NCBI RefSeq assembly: GCF_016924755.1
Contig: NZ_JAFFJX010000004.1
Span: 186,001 to 250,000 of the forward strand
DNA from: Longitalea arenae
Lineage (GTDB): Bacteria; Bacteroidota; Bacteroidia; Chitinophagales; Chitinophagaceae
Length of the DNA: 64,000 nucleotides
Direction: 5' to 3'
Both the position numbers and the translations under genes were made by a program. Each line of letters opens with the position of its first letter. Position 1 is the stretch's first letter. The notes beneath the pieces were generated by a model. The model was not told the DNA's origin and searched no databases. It saw nothing but the letters and a program-made list of their open reading frames with translations. Below, one piece after another: positions 42,675 to 50,362 of this stretch.

Positions 42675-45600
42675 TTAATTTGCCCTCAACAACGGTATTT
42701 TCACATAGAAAGTCGTTCCTGCTCCTTCTTTGGTCACAAACCAGATCTCTCCTTTTGCCTGTTCAACAATACCTTTACTCATCGCCAGGCCCAGACCGGT
42801 GCCTGATGTTTTGGTCGTGAAATTAGGCGTGAAAATGCGCGACTGGGTTTGTTCAGGAATTCCCTCGCCGTTATCGGTTACACTTACCGTAATATATTCG
42901 CCATTCAATTGTTCATTCATCCGTATGATCCGGTGCTCGCGGTTGGCGCAGGCCTCTACCGCATTCTGCAGCAGGTTGGTGAACAGGCGGTTCAACTGGG
43001 TGCGGTCGGCAAATAACAATACCCGTTGCCCCACGGGCGTCCATTTGAAATCGAGGTTGCCGCCCGTATTGTATAAAGAAGCAAGGGATTGCAACATTTC
43101 ATGCAGGTCGAAGACCTCGTTCTTCGGGTTGCCAATATTCGCAAACTGCGAAAAATCGGAAGCGATCTTCGACAGGTGATCGATCTGTTCTACCAGCGTT
43201 TTCGCCACATTGGTTGTTAGCTTTTTCACATCGGTCTGGTTATTATCGATGGCTTTCTGCAGGTATTGAATGCTCAGCTTCATGGGCGTGAGCGGATTCT
43301 TGATCTCATGCGCTACCTGCCGGGCCATTTGCCGCCAGGCGCCTTCGCGTTCGCTTTTAGCCAGCGCTTCGGCACTTTCTTCCAGCTTTTGCACCATCTT
43401 GTTGTACTCGCGCACCAATACGCCTATTTCATCATCCCGTTTCCAATCGATGGCTTCGTTCACCTTGCGCAGGTTCACTTCACGCATTTTCTGACTGATA
43501 ATGGTAAATGAATGGGCAATCCGGTTAGTGATGATCAGGGCAATACCACCTGCCACCAGGAAGATAAAAGCAATGAGGTTGATCACAGTGACCACAAAGT
43601 TCGAGATCTCCTGCTTCAATTCACCCTGGCTGCTGTAAGAAGGAATATTCAGGAATGCCACGGCATGACCCCGCTCGTTGCGGATAGGGGCATAAATACT
43701 CAGGTAATCCAGTTTCCCCACCTGTTCATTGGTAACGGTTTGTACCTGCTGTAAATGATACAGGCGGTAATAGGCCAGCGGATTCATTTTATTGCTTAAT
43801 ACCCCGCTGATATAAATATTCATATCGGGGTTCGAAGTTACCCGCAAACCTCCGATGGTGTCGTATAAGTTTACATCCATGCCATGCACTTCGGATATTT
43901 CCTGGATCAGCCTTTCCATCTGTTCGCTGAACACCGGTTCGTAAAACACCGTATCATAAGAAAATGAATGGTGCTGGTTGATGTGCGACTGCACCTGGTT
44001 CACCATGATGCCCATGGCACGGGTAAGCCGGTCCTGGTTATTACGCTGGTACCGGTTGATGAAGAACAGGATCGTGGCCACACCGATCACCACAAAGGAC
44101 AGCAAACTCACCATGAGGATGGTGCTATGGATCTGCGACCGGATATTTAACTGAAAGACCTGCTTCAACTCTGACCAGTGGAAGCGGCTGCGGATAATGA
44201 CCGAACTTAACCGGTAAAATGCCAGCAGGAATAAAAAGGTGCTGAACAGGTACGCGAACAAGGTAATGGCCTCGATGAACGTATTGCTTTTACGGGCAAT
44301 GATCACCACCTTGTCGGAGGAAGGCCGGTACCACAATTCTTCAAATGAATTATTGCGGCGCCGTTCAAATTCGTTCTGGGGTATGAGGTAGGGCGACAAA
44401 TGCGTTGGAAAAGCGTAATCATTATAATTCCTTATCAGGTTTCGCGTACTGTCGTAAATGGCGTAGGAATACACGGATGAATACTGCTCGGGCAGCATTA
44501 CATTGGTCTGCTGGAACAATTCGGGTGTAAGCGCTTCATACTTTGAGCGCCGCGGATCGGCCAGAATGAAAAGCGTGCCCAGCTTTTGTTTGTTATTATA
44601 AGCTTCGCGCCTGAAGATGTAAGAGAACTTATCGAAGGACTGCTCAAAATAGCGCATGCCGGGGATGGCTGTTTTTTTACCCTGGATCTGGAAGATGGTG
44701 TTCAGGGTATCGTACGACGCCTGCTGGTCATTGTATAAAGGTGCATCTGCCGAGTCGAAGGTGAAGATGCGTAAATTATACCGGTAATTCAGTTCAATAC
44801 TTTTCTGAACGATGCTGTCTTTGAGGTAGGCATTGGTTTGCGGTTTGCTGAAGCGGCCCATATTCTGCACCACAAAATTGCTATCGAGGTATGCCAGGGT
44901 AACGCTCAGCATATGCTCACTCGAGGGGTCGGCCTGTAAGGCCAGTTTCTCGGCGAAACGTTTGCGTTGTTCCAGCTCAATTTTGCCATTCTCAAAAACG
45001 ATCACGGCCGACATCGAAAAGGAAAACACAAACAGCCAGAATAATACGCCTGACACATTCAACCTTAAATTGTGACCGGCAAAAATGCGCTGCTGCATCA
45101 GCCACATAAAAGCCAGCAGCCATAGCAGTACGTAGAGGTTCAACTCAACAATGCTGTTGTTGCCCGTGAAGGTGAGTATCACCAGGCCGATGCCGGCCGC
45201 TATAATGAACATGAAATAATTACGGTCGCCAACCAGTTTTCCCGATGCGGTGAGTAAGATCTGCGACAGGAAGAAATAACTCAGCGCCAGTGTCGCCAGC
45301 ACCACAAAACCTACGAAGCTGTAGGGCGTTGCAATGAGGCTGAAGAAGTTGGTAACATTGAACGAGATCTTGGCATCTGACACCATGGTTTGCAGGATGG
45401 CCGCAAACGTAAAGGTTACGATCACCAGGGCGCTCACTGCAGCGCCCAGCACCAGCCAGTTCTTCCAGGGCTCCGGGTAGGGGCGTATGGAGGCAACGTT
45501 TATCCGCCGGTTAATAAAAGTGACCACCCAGCAAAACAGGAGGGCATTGATCATGAGATCGCCCAGTGAACTCAATACATAGCTGGAGCCATAGATGGCC

Positions 45601-46550
45601 GGGTCAAACAGTTCAAACTGGCGCAAGGCAAGGATGTCGGGAAAGCCGTAGACGATCAGGCGCAGGGCGCCCAGTACACCGGCGAGCAAACCCACGCCAT
45701 ACCAGGTACCGTAGAGGCGGCCCACATAGTCGGCCAGTTGGTGCAGGAACAAAAACAACAGGAAAAAACCAACGAGCATGACCGATATGACCCAGATATT
45801 ATTGGGTTTGCCATGCATGGTGTTCTGTTGCAGGTAGAACAAAACGTCCCCCGACAAACTTTTTACCGGGAAATCGGTCACCGTATTGGAAATATCAACC
45901 TGCCGGGTAGCGCCTTTCACGCCCAAAAATTCCTTTTGAAGATTTTCGGTTTCCACATTATACTGCCACTTGCGCATCACCGGTATCAGCGCTTCTGCCA
46001 CCAGGCGGCGGTCGTTCCGTAACAACAATACCTTGGCCGTATGCACATAATAGCCGTTCGACAAACGTTCCCAGCGGCTGTTCATACTGTCTTCCGATAC
46101 ATACAGCCCATTGGACAAGCGCTCCATATGGTTGGCCTCGTTGTCTTCCCGGGCTCTTTTTACCGGCAGGATCAGTTGCGTATTCCAGAAAAGCAGCACA
46201 GGCCTTGCGTCATATTCTGTTTCGGTTTCGTCGTAGATGTACAGGCCATATCCCCTTTCCGTATCGAGCAATCGTTGCAGCGTCGCTTCGCTATAGGTTT
46301 GATCAACCAGCGAACCCATTAAGGCGGTGTCACTGGTGATATGCTGAAAGTCTTTTTCCTTTTCCTGTATCCTGTTTTGAATAAGATGGGCAAAATACCG
46401 GGGAGAAGTAACGTCGGTGACATACCTGTTCAAAAAATAGGCAAGTGTAAACAGGCTGATGGCGGCTAATAATGTATATGTCTGCCTGTTTAATAATTTG
46501 TGCTGCAATTGCTTCAAGTATCGGGGTTTTGTTTTTTGATCGAGTTCCAA
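42675..46550 (-). CDS. Giant membrane sensor histidine kinase with HAMP domain
   Basis: The 1291-residue kinase has an N-terminal helix, a periplasmic region (about 45-250), a block of about eight membrane helices (about 255-530), a second extracytoplasmic region (about 540-770), another helix pair flanking a third sensor region, HAMP (TNRIAHSFTIISQKMREVNLRKVNEAI), a HisKA domain with the phospho-His in VAHEIKNPLTPMKLS, and an ATPase with LLQNAVEAC, DNGEGIPE and GTGLGLAMSKGIVEQ. No receiver is attached. The layout recalls NtrY-like kinases and is common in Bacteroidota, where lipid or envelope stress sensing has been suggested. Its start overlaps the mazG 3' end by 37 nt; no other in-frame ATG occurs before the second membrane block. 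Confidence 0.88.
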   Translation of the reverse strand: MELDQKTKPRYLKQLQHKLLNRQTYTLLAAISLFTLAYFLNRYVTDVTSPRYFAHLIQNRIQEKEKDFQHITSDTALMGSLVDQTYSEATLQRLLDTERGYGLYIYDETETEYDARPVLLFWNTQLILPVKRAREDNEANHMERLSNGLYVSEDSMNSRWERLSNGYYVHTAKVLLLRNDRRLVAEALIPVMRKWQYNVETENLQKEFLGVKGATRQVDISNTVTDFPVKSLSGDVLFYLQQNTMHGKPNNIWVISVMLVGFFLLFLFLHQLADYVGRLYGTWYGVGLLAGVLGALRLIVYGFPDILALRQFELFDPAIYGSSYVLSSLGDLMINALLFCWVVTFINRRINVASIRPYPEPWKNWLVLGAAVSALVIVTFTFAAILQTMVSDAKISFNVTNFFSLIATPYSFVGFVVLATLALSYFFLSQILLTASGKLVGDRNYFMFIIAAGIGLVILTFTGNNSIVELNLYVLLWLLAFMWLMQQRIFAGHNLRLNVSGVLFWLFVFSFSMSAVIVFENGKIELEQRKRFAEKLALQADPSSEHMLSVTLAYLDSNFVVQNMGRFSKPQTNAYLKDSIVQKSIELNYRYNLRIFTFDSADAPLYNDQQASYDTLNTIFQIQGKKTAIPGMRYFEQSFDKFSYIFRREAYNNKQKLGTLFILADPRRSKYEALTPELFQQTNVMLPEQYSSVYSYAIYDSTRNLIRNYNDYAFPTHLSPYLIPQNEFERRRNNSFEELWYRPSSDKVVIIARKSNTFIEAITLFAYLFSTFLFLLAFYRLSSVIIRSRFHWSELKQVFQLNIRSQIHSTILMVSLLSFVVIGVATILFFINRYQRNNQDRLTRAMGIMVNQVQSHINQHHSFSYDTVFYEPVFSEQMERLIQEISEVHGMDVNLYDTIGGLRVTSNPDMNIYISGVLSNKMNPLAYYRLYHLQQVQTVTNEQVGKLDYLSIYAPIRNERGHAVAFLNIPSYSSQGELKQEISNFVVTVINLIAFIFLVAGGIALIITNRIAHSFTIISQKMREVNLRKVNEAIDWKRDDEIGVLVREYNKMVQKLEESAEALAKSEREGAWRQMARQVAHEIKNPLTPMKLSIQYLQKAIDNNQTDVKKLTTNVAKTLVEQIDHLSKIASDFSQFANIGNPKNEVFDLHEMLQSLASLYNTGGNLDFKWTPVGQRVLLFADRTQLNRLFTNLLQNAVEACANREHRIIRMNEQLNGEYITVSVTDNGEGIPEQTQSRIFTPNFTTKTSGTGLGLAMSKGIVEQAKGEIWFVTKEGAGTTFYVKIPLLRAN

Positions 46551-47299
46551 ATGGCATCCATTTCCGCCAGGGTCATATCGGCCAGGGCTTTACCCTGCTG
46601 TAATGCCAGTTGTTCCATCCGGGTGAACCGCGAAATAAATTTCTTATTGGTTTTTTCAAGGGCGTTCTCTGCGTCTATCTGCAAAAATCGTGCATAATTG
46701 ATCAGTGAAAACAGCAGGTCGCCAAACTCCTCTTCGATCCGGTGCTGTTCATTGGCGGCTACCGCTTCATGCAGTTCCCGGGTCTCTTCGGCGACCTTAT
46801 CCCAAACCTGGTCGCGGTTATCCCATTCAAACCCTACCTGGCGGGCTTTTTCCTGCAGGCGGGTAGCTTTTACCACGGCCGGCAGCGACAGCGGAACTCC
46901 ACTGAGCACGGACTTCTTTCCTTCTTTTAACTTTAATTTTTCCCAGTTCTGCTTTACTTCTTCTTCATCTTTTACCTGTATATCGCCATAAATATGCGGA
47001 TGGCGGTGAATGAGCTTTTCACAAATGCCATGGATGGCTTCCGCCAGGGTAAACTGTTGTTGTTCAGCGCCTATTTTGGCGTAAAAAACCATATGCAACA
47101 GCAGGTCGCCGATTTCTTCTTTAATGCCCTTCCAGTCGTTGTCGGTAATGGCATCGGCCAGTTCATACATTTCTTCAATTGTCAAAGGCCGCAGGGTTTG
47201 AACCGTTTGCTTCTTATCCCAGGGACACTTCTCGCGCAGGTCATCCATAATTGTTACCAGGCGCATAAATGCATCCGCTACCGCTTGTTGTTGTGCCAT
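46514..47299 (-). CDS. mazG: Nucleoside triphosphate pyrophosphohydrolase MazG
   Basis: The 261-residue protein has two MazG-type helical domains. The first shows CPWDKKQTVQTLRPLTIEEMYELADAI and the metal-binding pattern EEIGDLLLHMVFYAKIGAE. The second shows VAEETRELHEAV and EEFGDLLFSLINYARFLQIDAENAL, followed by KFISRFTRME. It hydrolyses non-canonical or damaged NTPs to NMP and pyrophosphate, and in some bacteria lowers ppGpp. It lies between the DUF3667 gene and the giant kinase on one strand, with a 15-bp gap on one side and a 37-nt overlap on the other. Confidence 0.95.
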   Translation of the reverse strand: MAQQQAVADAFMRLVTIMDDLREKCPWDKKQTVQTLRPLTIEEMYELADAITDNDWKGIKEEIGDLLLHMVFYAKIGAEQQQFTLAEAIHGICEKLIHRHPHIYGDIQVKDEEEVKQNWEKLKLKEGKKSVLSGVPLSLPAVVKATRLQEKARQVGFEWDNRDQVWDKVAEETRELHEAVAANEQHRIEEEFGDLLFSLINYARFLQIDAENALEKTNKKFISRFTRMEQLALQQGKALADMTLAEMDAIWNSIKKQNPDT

Positions 47300-47314
47300 A
47301 TATCAACCAATTTG

Positions 47315-48475
47315 TTAAAATTTAAACACTGCAAATAAAAAGAATGCCGTGAACAGGAAAAGGAGCGACAGGAAAGCGAATGTATTCAGTATAAAGAATT
47401 TGAGCAGTGTTTTTCCCCTGCCCTGCCCATAGAACTTACGCATGGCTTTGTAGGCATACCATACTCCATATAACAATACTGCCGCTTCGAGCCAGCCCAG
47501 CCAGTCCCAGTTCAACGACTCCCGCACTTTCATAATACCAAAGTATATCAACAGGTCAATGAAGGTAAAGATATACAGATATATTAAAAATATGCCGTGT
47601 GTTACATACAGGAACTGCTTGCGCCTGATGTACAACAATTTCAGGTAAAAGGCATAGAGTGGCAATGAAACGAATAGCATATACGGAAATAAATGCGTGA
47701 ATTTCTGCAACAGATCTTTCAGCATGGCGTCCCTGTTGCCATTATACCGCGTTTGCACTTCTATTTCCCGGTGTTTCGCTTTCCGTTCCAGCCAACTGTC
47801 CCGCTCTTTAGCCGGCAACGCCTTCTGTGCAGAATCATACTGGGCAACGCTGCTATATTTCTGATCGGGATTAACAATATTGAACTCGTACCGCGCCTTC
47901 CTTTTCTTTGCCCGCTCAGCTCTTTTCTGTTCTTTTCTTTTCATTTTCTCCTTCCACTCATCGGTTGTTCCGGCGGTATCTGCCTGCAGCGTTGACAGGT
48001 AAGGTTGCACCGCAATGCCAAAGGCATTCTCGATCACAGCAGAATCGTTTTCATCCTTTGCATGCGACAATGCCTGTAATTTGGCCGAATCAAGACTGTT
48101 TTTCGTGACTTCCGCGTCTTCCACTTCTTTTTTCTGCCGTTGCCGGTCAAGCATATTAAAGCTGAAGATGGAATAAAAGATGATAAAGAATACAGCCGAA
48201 GAAAATACATACATCCTGATGGGATGCAGGTAACGGGCACGGCGGCCTTCAATGTATTCTTTTGGCAGAAATCCCGGGCGGGTTATCAAGTACCTGGTAG
48301 TGCTGAAAAATTTGCCGTCGTAATGGGTGATGTCATAAAAAAAGTGGGTGATCAGGCCCCAGACAGTTTCTTTTGGCTCAACATTTTCCTGCCCGCAATT
48401 ATGACAATATCTTCCATGCAGGGCAGTATTACAATTCAGGCAGATCTTCTCATGTCGCTCTTTACTATGTGACAA
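47315..48475 (-). CDS. DUF3667 zinc-ribbon membrane protein
   Basis: The 386-residue protein starts with a four-Cys zinc ribbon (CLNCNTAL and CHNCGQE), then the DUF3667 core THFFYDITHYDGKFFSTTRYLITRPGFLPKEYIEGRRARYLHPIRMY, of which the last part enters a membrane helix. A long charged cytosolic insertion (about 125-245, Lys/Glu/Arg-rich) separates it from four C-terminal helices. This domain family is frequent in Bacteroidota and has no assigned activity. It is first in the mazG-kinase unit. Confidence 0.88.
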   Translation of the reverse strand: MSHSKERHEKICLNCNTALHGRYCHNCGQENVEPKETVWGLITHFFYDITHYDGKFFSTTRYLITRPGFLPKEYIEGRRARYLHPIRMYVFSSAVFFIIFYSIFSFNMLDRQRQKKEVEDAEVTKNSLDSAKLQALSHAKDENDSAVIENAFGIAVQPYLSTLQADTAGTTDEWKEKMKRKEQKRAERAKKRKARYEFNIVNPDQKYSSVAQYDSAQKALPAKERDSWLERKAKHREIEVQTRYNGNRDAMLKDLLQKFTHLFPYMLFVSLPLYAFYLKLLYIRRKQFLYVTHGIFLIYLYIFTFIDLLIYFGIMKVRESLNWDWLGWLEAAVLLYGVWYAYKAMRKFYGQGRGKTLLKFFILNTFAFLSLLFLFTAFFLFAVFKF

Positions 48476-48596
48476 AGCAGAAATTTTAACTAAAAATAAG
48501 GAAACAGGCTATTTTACAGAAAAATTCACAGTTACGTTGTATTATTGGACCAAATTCTTCGTTACTAAAGCGCTAAAAAAATAAGCTGTTTATAAT

Positions 48597-49430
48597 ATGA
48601 CCAGAATCTTGGGGTTATCTCTTCTTATTAGTTTTATTGCTCATACCGCATACAGTCAACATTACTATAATGACCTGGTGATGAGTAACGAAATTGTTAA
48701 AAAAAGGGCAGTATACCAGGCCAACAAAGTAAGATCAGTTAGAATGACCAGCTTTGATAACAACAACCAGCCCATCGAGGGTTTTGGCGGTTCCCAGGCG
48801 GTGGCAGCTAACTATGCTACCATTACTACCGAAACCGCTACCAGCCTCAGTGGCAAAGATGAGATCACGCATTATTTTAACGAGAAGGGACAGCTGACGC
48901 AAAGCATCGATACCACCGACGGCAACAAGGTGATCATTCAATACGCATACGACGCCAATAATCTTATTACCAGTATTACCAATACGTCTTTTTCACCAGG
49001 TGGTTATACCACCAGGGAACAACACCTGTGGTTCTATAACCAGGCCGGTAAACCGGAAAAGATGCTGAAAATAAAGAACAGCACAGACACCACCGTCGTG
49101 ACTTTTAAACTGGATGAAAAACAGAACGTGGCGGAAGAAAGAAGCGTACATGGCGGTGTTGAACAACCGGTGATCTATTATTATCACGACGACAAAGGCC
49201 GTTTAACCGATGTGGTAAGGTATAATAACCGCGCAAAAAGGCTGTTACCTGATTATATTTTCGAATATGATGATGCCGGCCGCATTGCGATGATGCTGGT
49301 AACTACTGCCGGCGGCGCTGATTACCAGAAATGGATGTACAAATACGATGAAAAAGGATTGAAGCAGCGGGATGAGTGTTACGGGAAGAATAAGATGTTG
49401 ATCGGGAAGATTGAATACAGCTATAGATGA
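48597..49430 (+). CDS. Secreted YD/RHS-like repeat protein
   Basis: The 277-residue protein has a signal peptide (about 1-20, ending TAYSQ). The mature part has several short beta-hairpin repeats of the YD type: ITHYFNEKGQLTQSI, IQYAYDANNLITSI, YYYHDDKGRLTDVV, FEYDDAGRIAMML and WMYKYDEKGLKQRD. Such repeats form carbohydrate-associated beta shells in RHS proteins, but there is no toxin or core domain and the protein is short. The function is unknown; many Bacteroidota genomes encode similar stand-alone periplasmic proteins. It is divergent from the DUF3667 gene and followed by an octamer array and a terminator. Confidence 0.75.
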   Translation: MTRILGLSLLISFIAHTAYSQHYYNDLVMSNEIVKKRAVYQANKVRSVRMTSFDNNNQPIEGFGGSQAVAANYATITTETATSLSGKDEITHYFNEKGQLTQSIDTTDGNKVIIQYAYDANNLITSITNTSFSPGGYTTREQHLWFYNQAGKPEKMLKIKNSTDTTVVTFKLDEKQNVAEERSVHGGVEQPVIYYYHDDKGRLTDVVRYNNRAKRLLPDYIFEYDDAGRIAMMLVTTAGGADYQKWMYKYDEKGLKQRDECYGKNKMLIGKIEYSYR

Positions 49431-49433
49431 TGT

Positions 49434-49489
49434 GCTGATTTGCTGATTTGCTAATGTGATAATGTGATAATTTGATAATGTGATAATGA
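49434..49489 (+). repeat. Period-8 tandem array (GATAATGT family)
   Basis: Seven octamers in perfect register: GCTGATTT twice, GCTAATGT, GATAATGT, GATAATTT, GATAATGT, GATAATGA, then degenerate copies to about 49530. It begins 4 bp after the stop codon of the YD-repeat gene. Confidence 0.8.
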
Positions 49490-49586
49490 AATACAATGAA
49501 TACAATGCGATGATGTGATAATACAGGCAAATGGCGGGATGTCATAATAGCCACTGAAGGCCGGACAAGTTGTGATAATGAAATTC

Positions 49587-49623
49587 AATGGGCAATTTGC
49601 TAATGCAGATTGCCCATTTTTGA
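49587..49623 (+). terminator. Rho-independent terminator of the YD-repeat gene
   Basis: A perfect 10-bp stem AATGGGCAAT (49587-49596) with ATTGCCCATT (49609-49618) and a 12-nt loop is followed by TTTGATTT. The arm contains the same GCCCATT core as one of the heptamer families. Confidence 0.75.
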
Positions 49624-49671
49624 TTTCAATATTATTCGGTTTAAGCAGTATTTCAACGCTCTATCCGCCTG

Positions 49672-49995
49672 TTACCAGATCTCGATAGCGGCTTCCATTT
49701 GACGGTCGCCGGAAACCTTTATAACCAGCTTACTGGCAATGAAGCTATTGCCTTTATATTCGGGAGAAGCGGAATAGCTCAGGTTATGGCCGGCCGCCAG
49801 CAGCTCTTCAATGATACCATCAATACGCGCTTTCTCTTCCACCACAAATCCGGGTACATAGATGATGTTCATAGCAAGATCCTGTCCGCCCCAGTCCAAT
49901 GGCATTAAATGTAGTTTCACCAGCTCCTTACGGGCATATAATTGCTCGGCTTTCTCGTAGCTGTCGATATGGGAATAATCCGGGGAATGCTGCAT
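49672..49995 (-). CDS. Small soluble protein of unknown function (107 aa)
   Basis: A 107-residue acidic protein without signal peptide or membrane helix. The N-terminal helix HIDSYEKAEQLYARKELVKLHL leads into strands LMPLDWGGQDLAMNIIYVPGFVVEEK, a helix ARIDGIIEELLAAG and two final strands ending in ASKLVIKVSGDRQMEAAIEIW. The compact alpha/beta pattern looks real, and the codon use resembles its neighbours. I do not recognise the family. It stands alone between the heptamer array and a terminator of the opposite strand. Confidence 0.65.
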   Translation of the reverse strand: MQHSPDYSHIDSYEKAEQLYARKELVKLHLMPLDWGGQDLAMNIIYVPGFVVEEKARIDGIIEELLAAGHNLSYSASPEYKGNSFIASKLVIKVSGDRQMEAAIEIW

Positions 49996-50030
49996 CGTAT
50001 TGCGTTGAGGGGCACAAGTTACAAAATGGT

Positions 50031-50321
50031 TACCAGTTGCCGGTTACCGGTTACCAGTTGCCGGTTGCCGGTTCGCCGGTTACCGGTTACCAGTTGCCGG
50101 TTGCCGGTTCGCCGGTTACCGGTTACCAGTTGCCGGTTACCGGTTACCAGTTGCCGGTTACCAGTTACCAGTTACCAGTTACCAGTTACCGAGTGGCCGA
50201 GTGGCCAATTGACCATTGACCATTGCCCATTGACCATTGACCATTGACCATTGCCCATTGACCATTGACCATTGACCATTGACCATTGCCCATTGCCCAT
50301 TGACCATTGACCATTGCCCAT
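50031..50321 (+). repeat. 41-unit period-7 array joining two heptamer families
   Basis: Direct reading gives 41 contiguous units over 291 bp: 37 of 7 nt and 4 of 8 nt. Units 1-23 are of the types TACCGGT, TACCAGT and TGCCGGT (one TACCGAG). Units 24-25 are transitional octamers (TGGCCGAG, TGGCCAAT). Units 26-41 are TGACCAT or TGCCCAT. A 36-bp higher-order block of five units (50045-50080) is repeated at 50081-50116. The array lies between two minus-strand genes and produces repetitive frames (TSCRLPV-like) that should not be annotated as proteins. Confidence 0.95.
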
Positions 50322-50362
50322 TGCATCCCTGCAACCTGTAATCTAAAACACTTCCATCGCAT

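Noticed and set aside
50031-50321. Possible CRISPR array
   Set aside because: There are no unique spacers between repeats; units are contiguous 7-8-mers and no cas gene is present.
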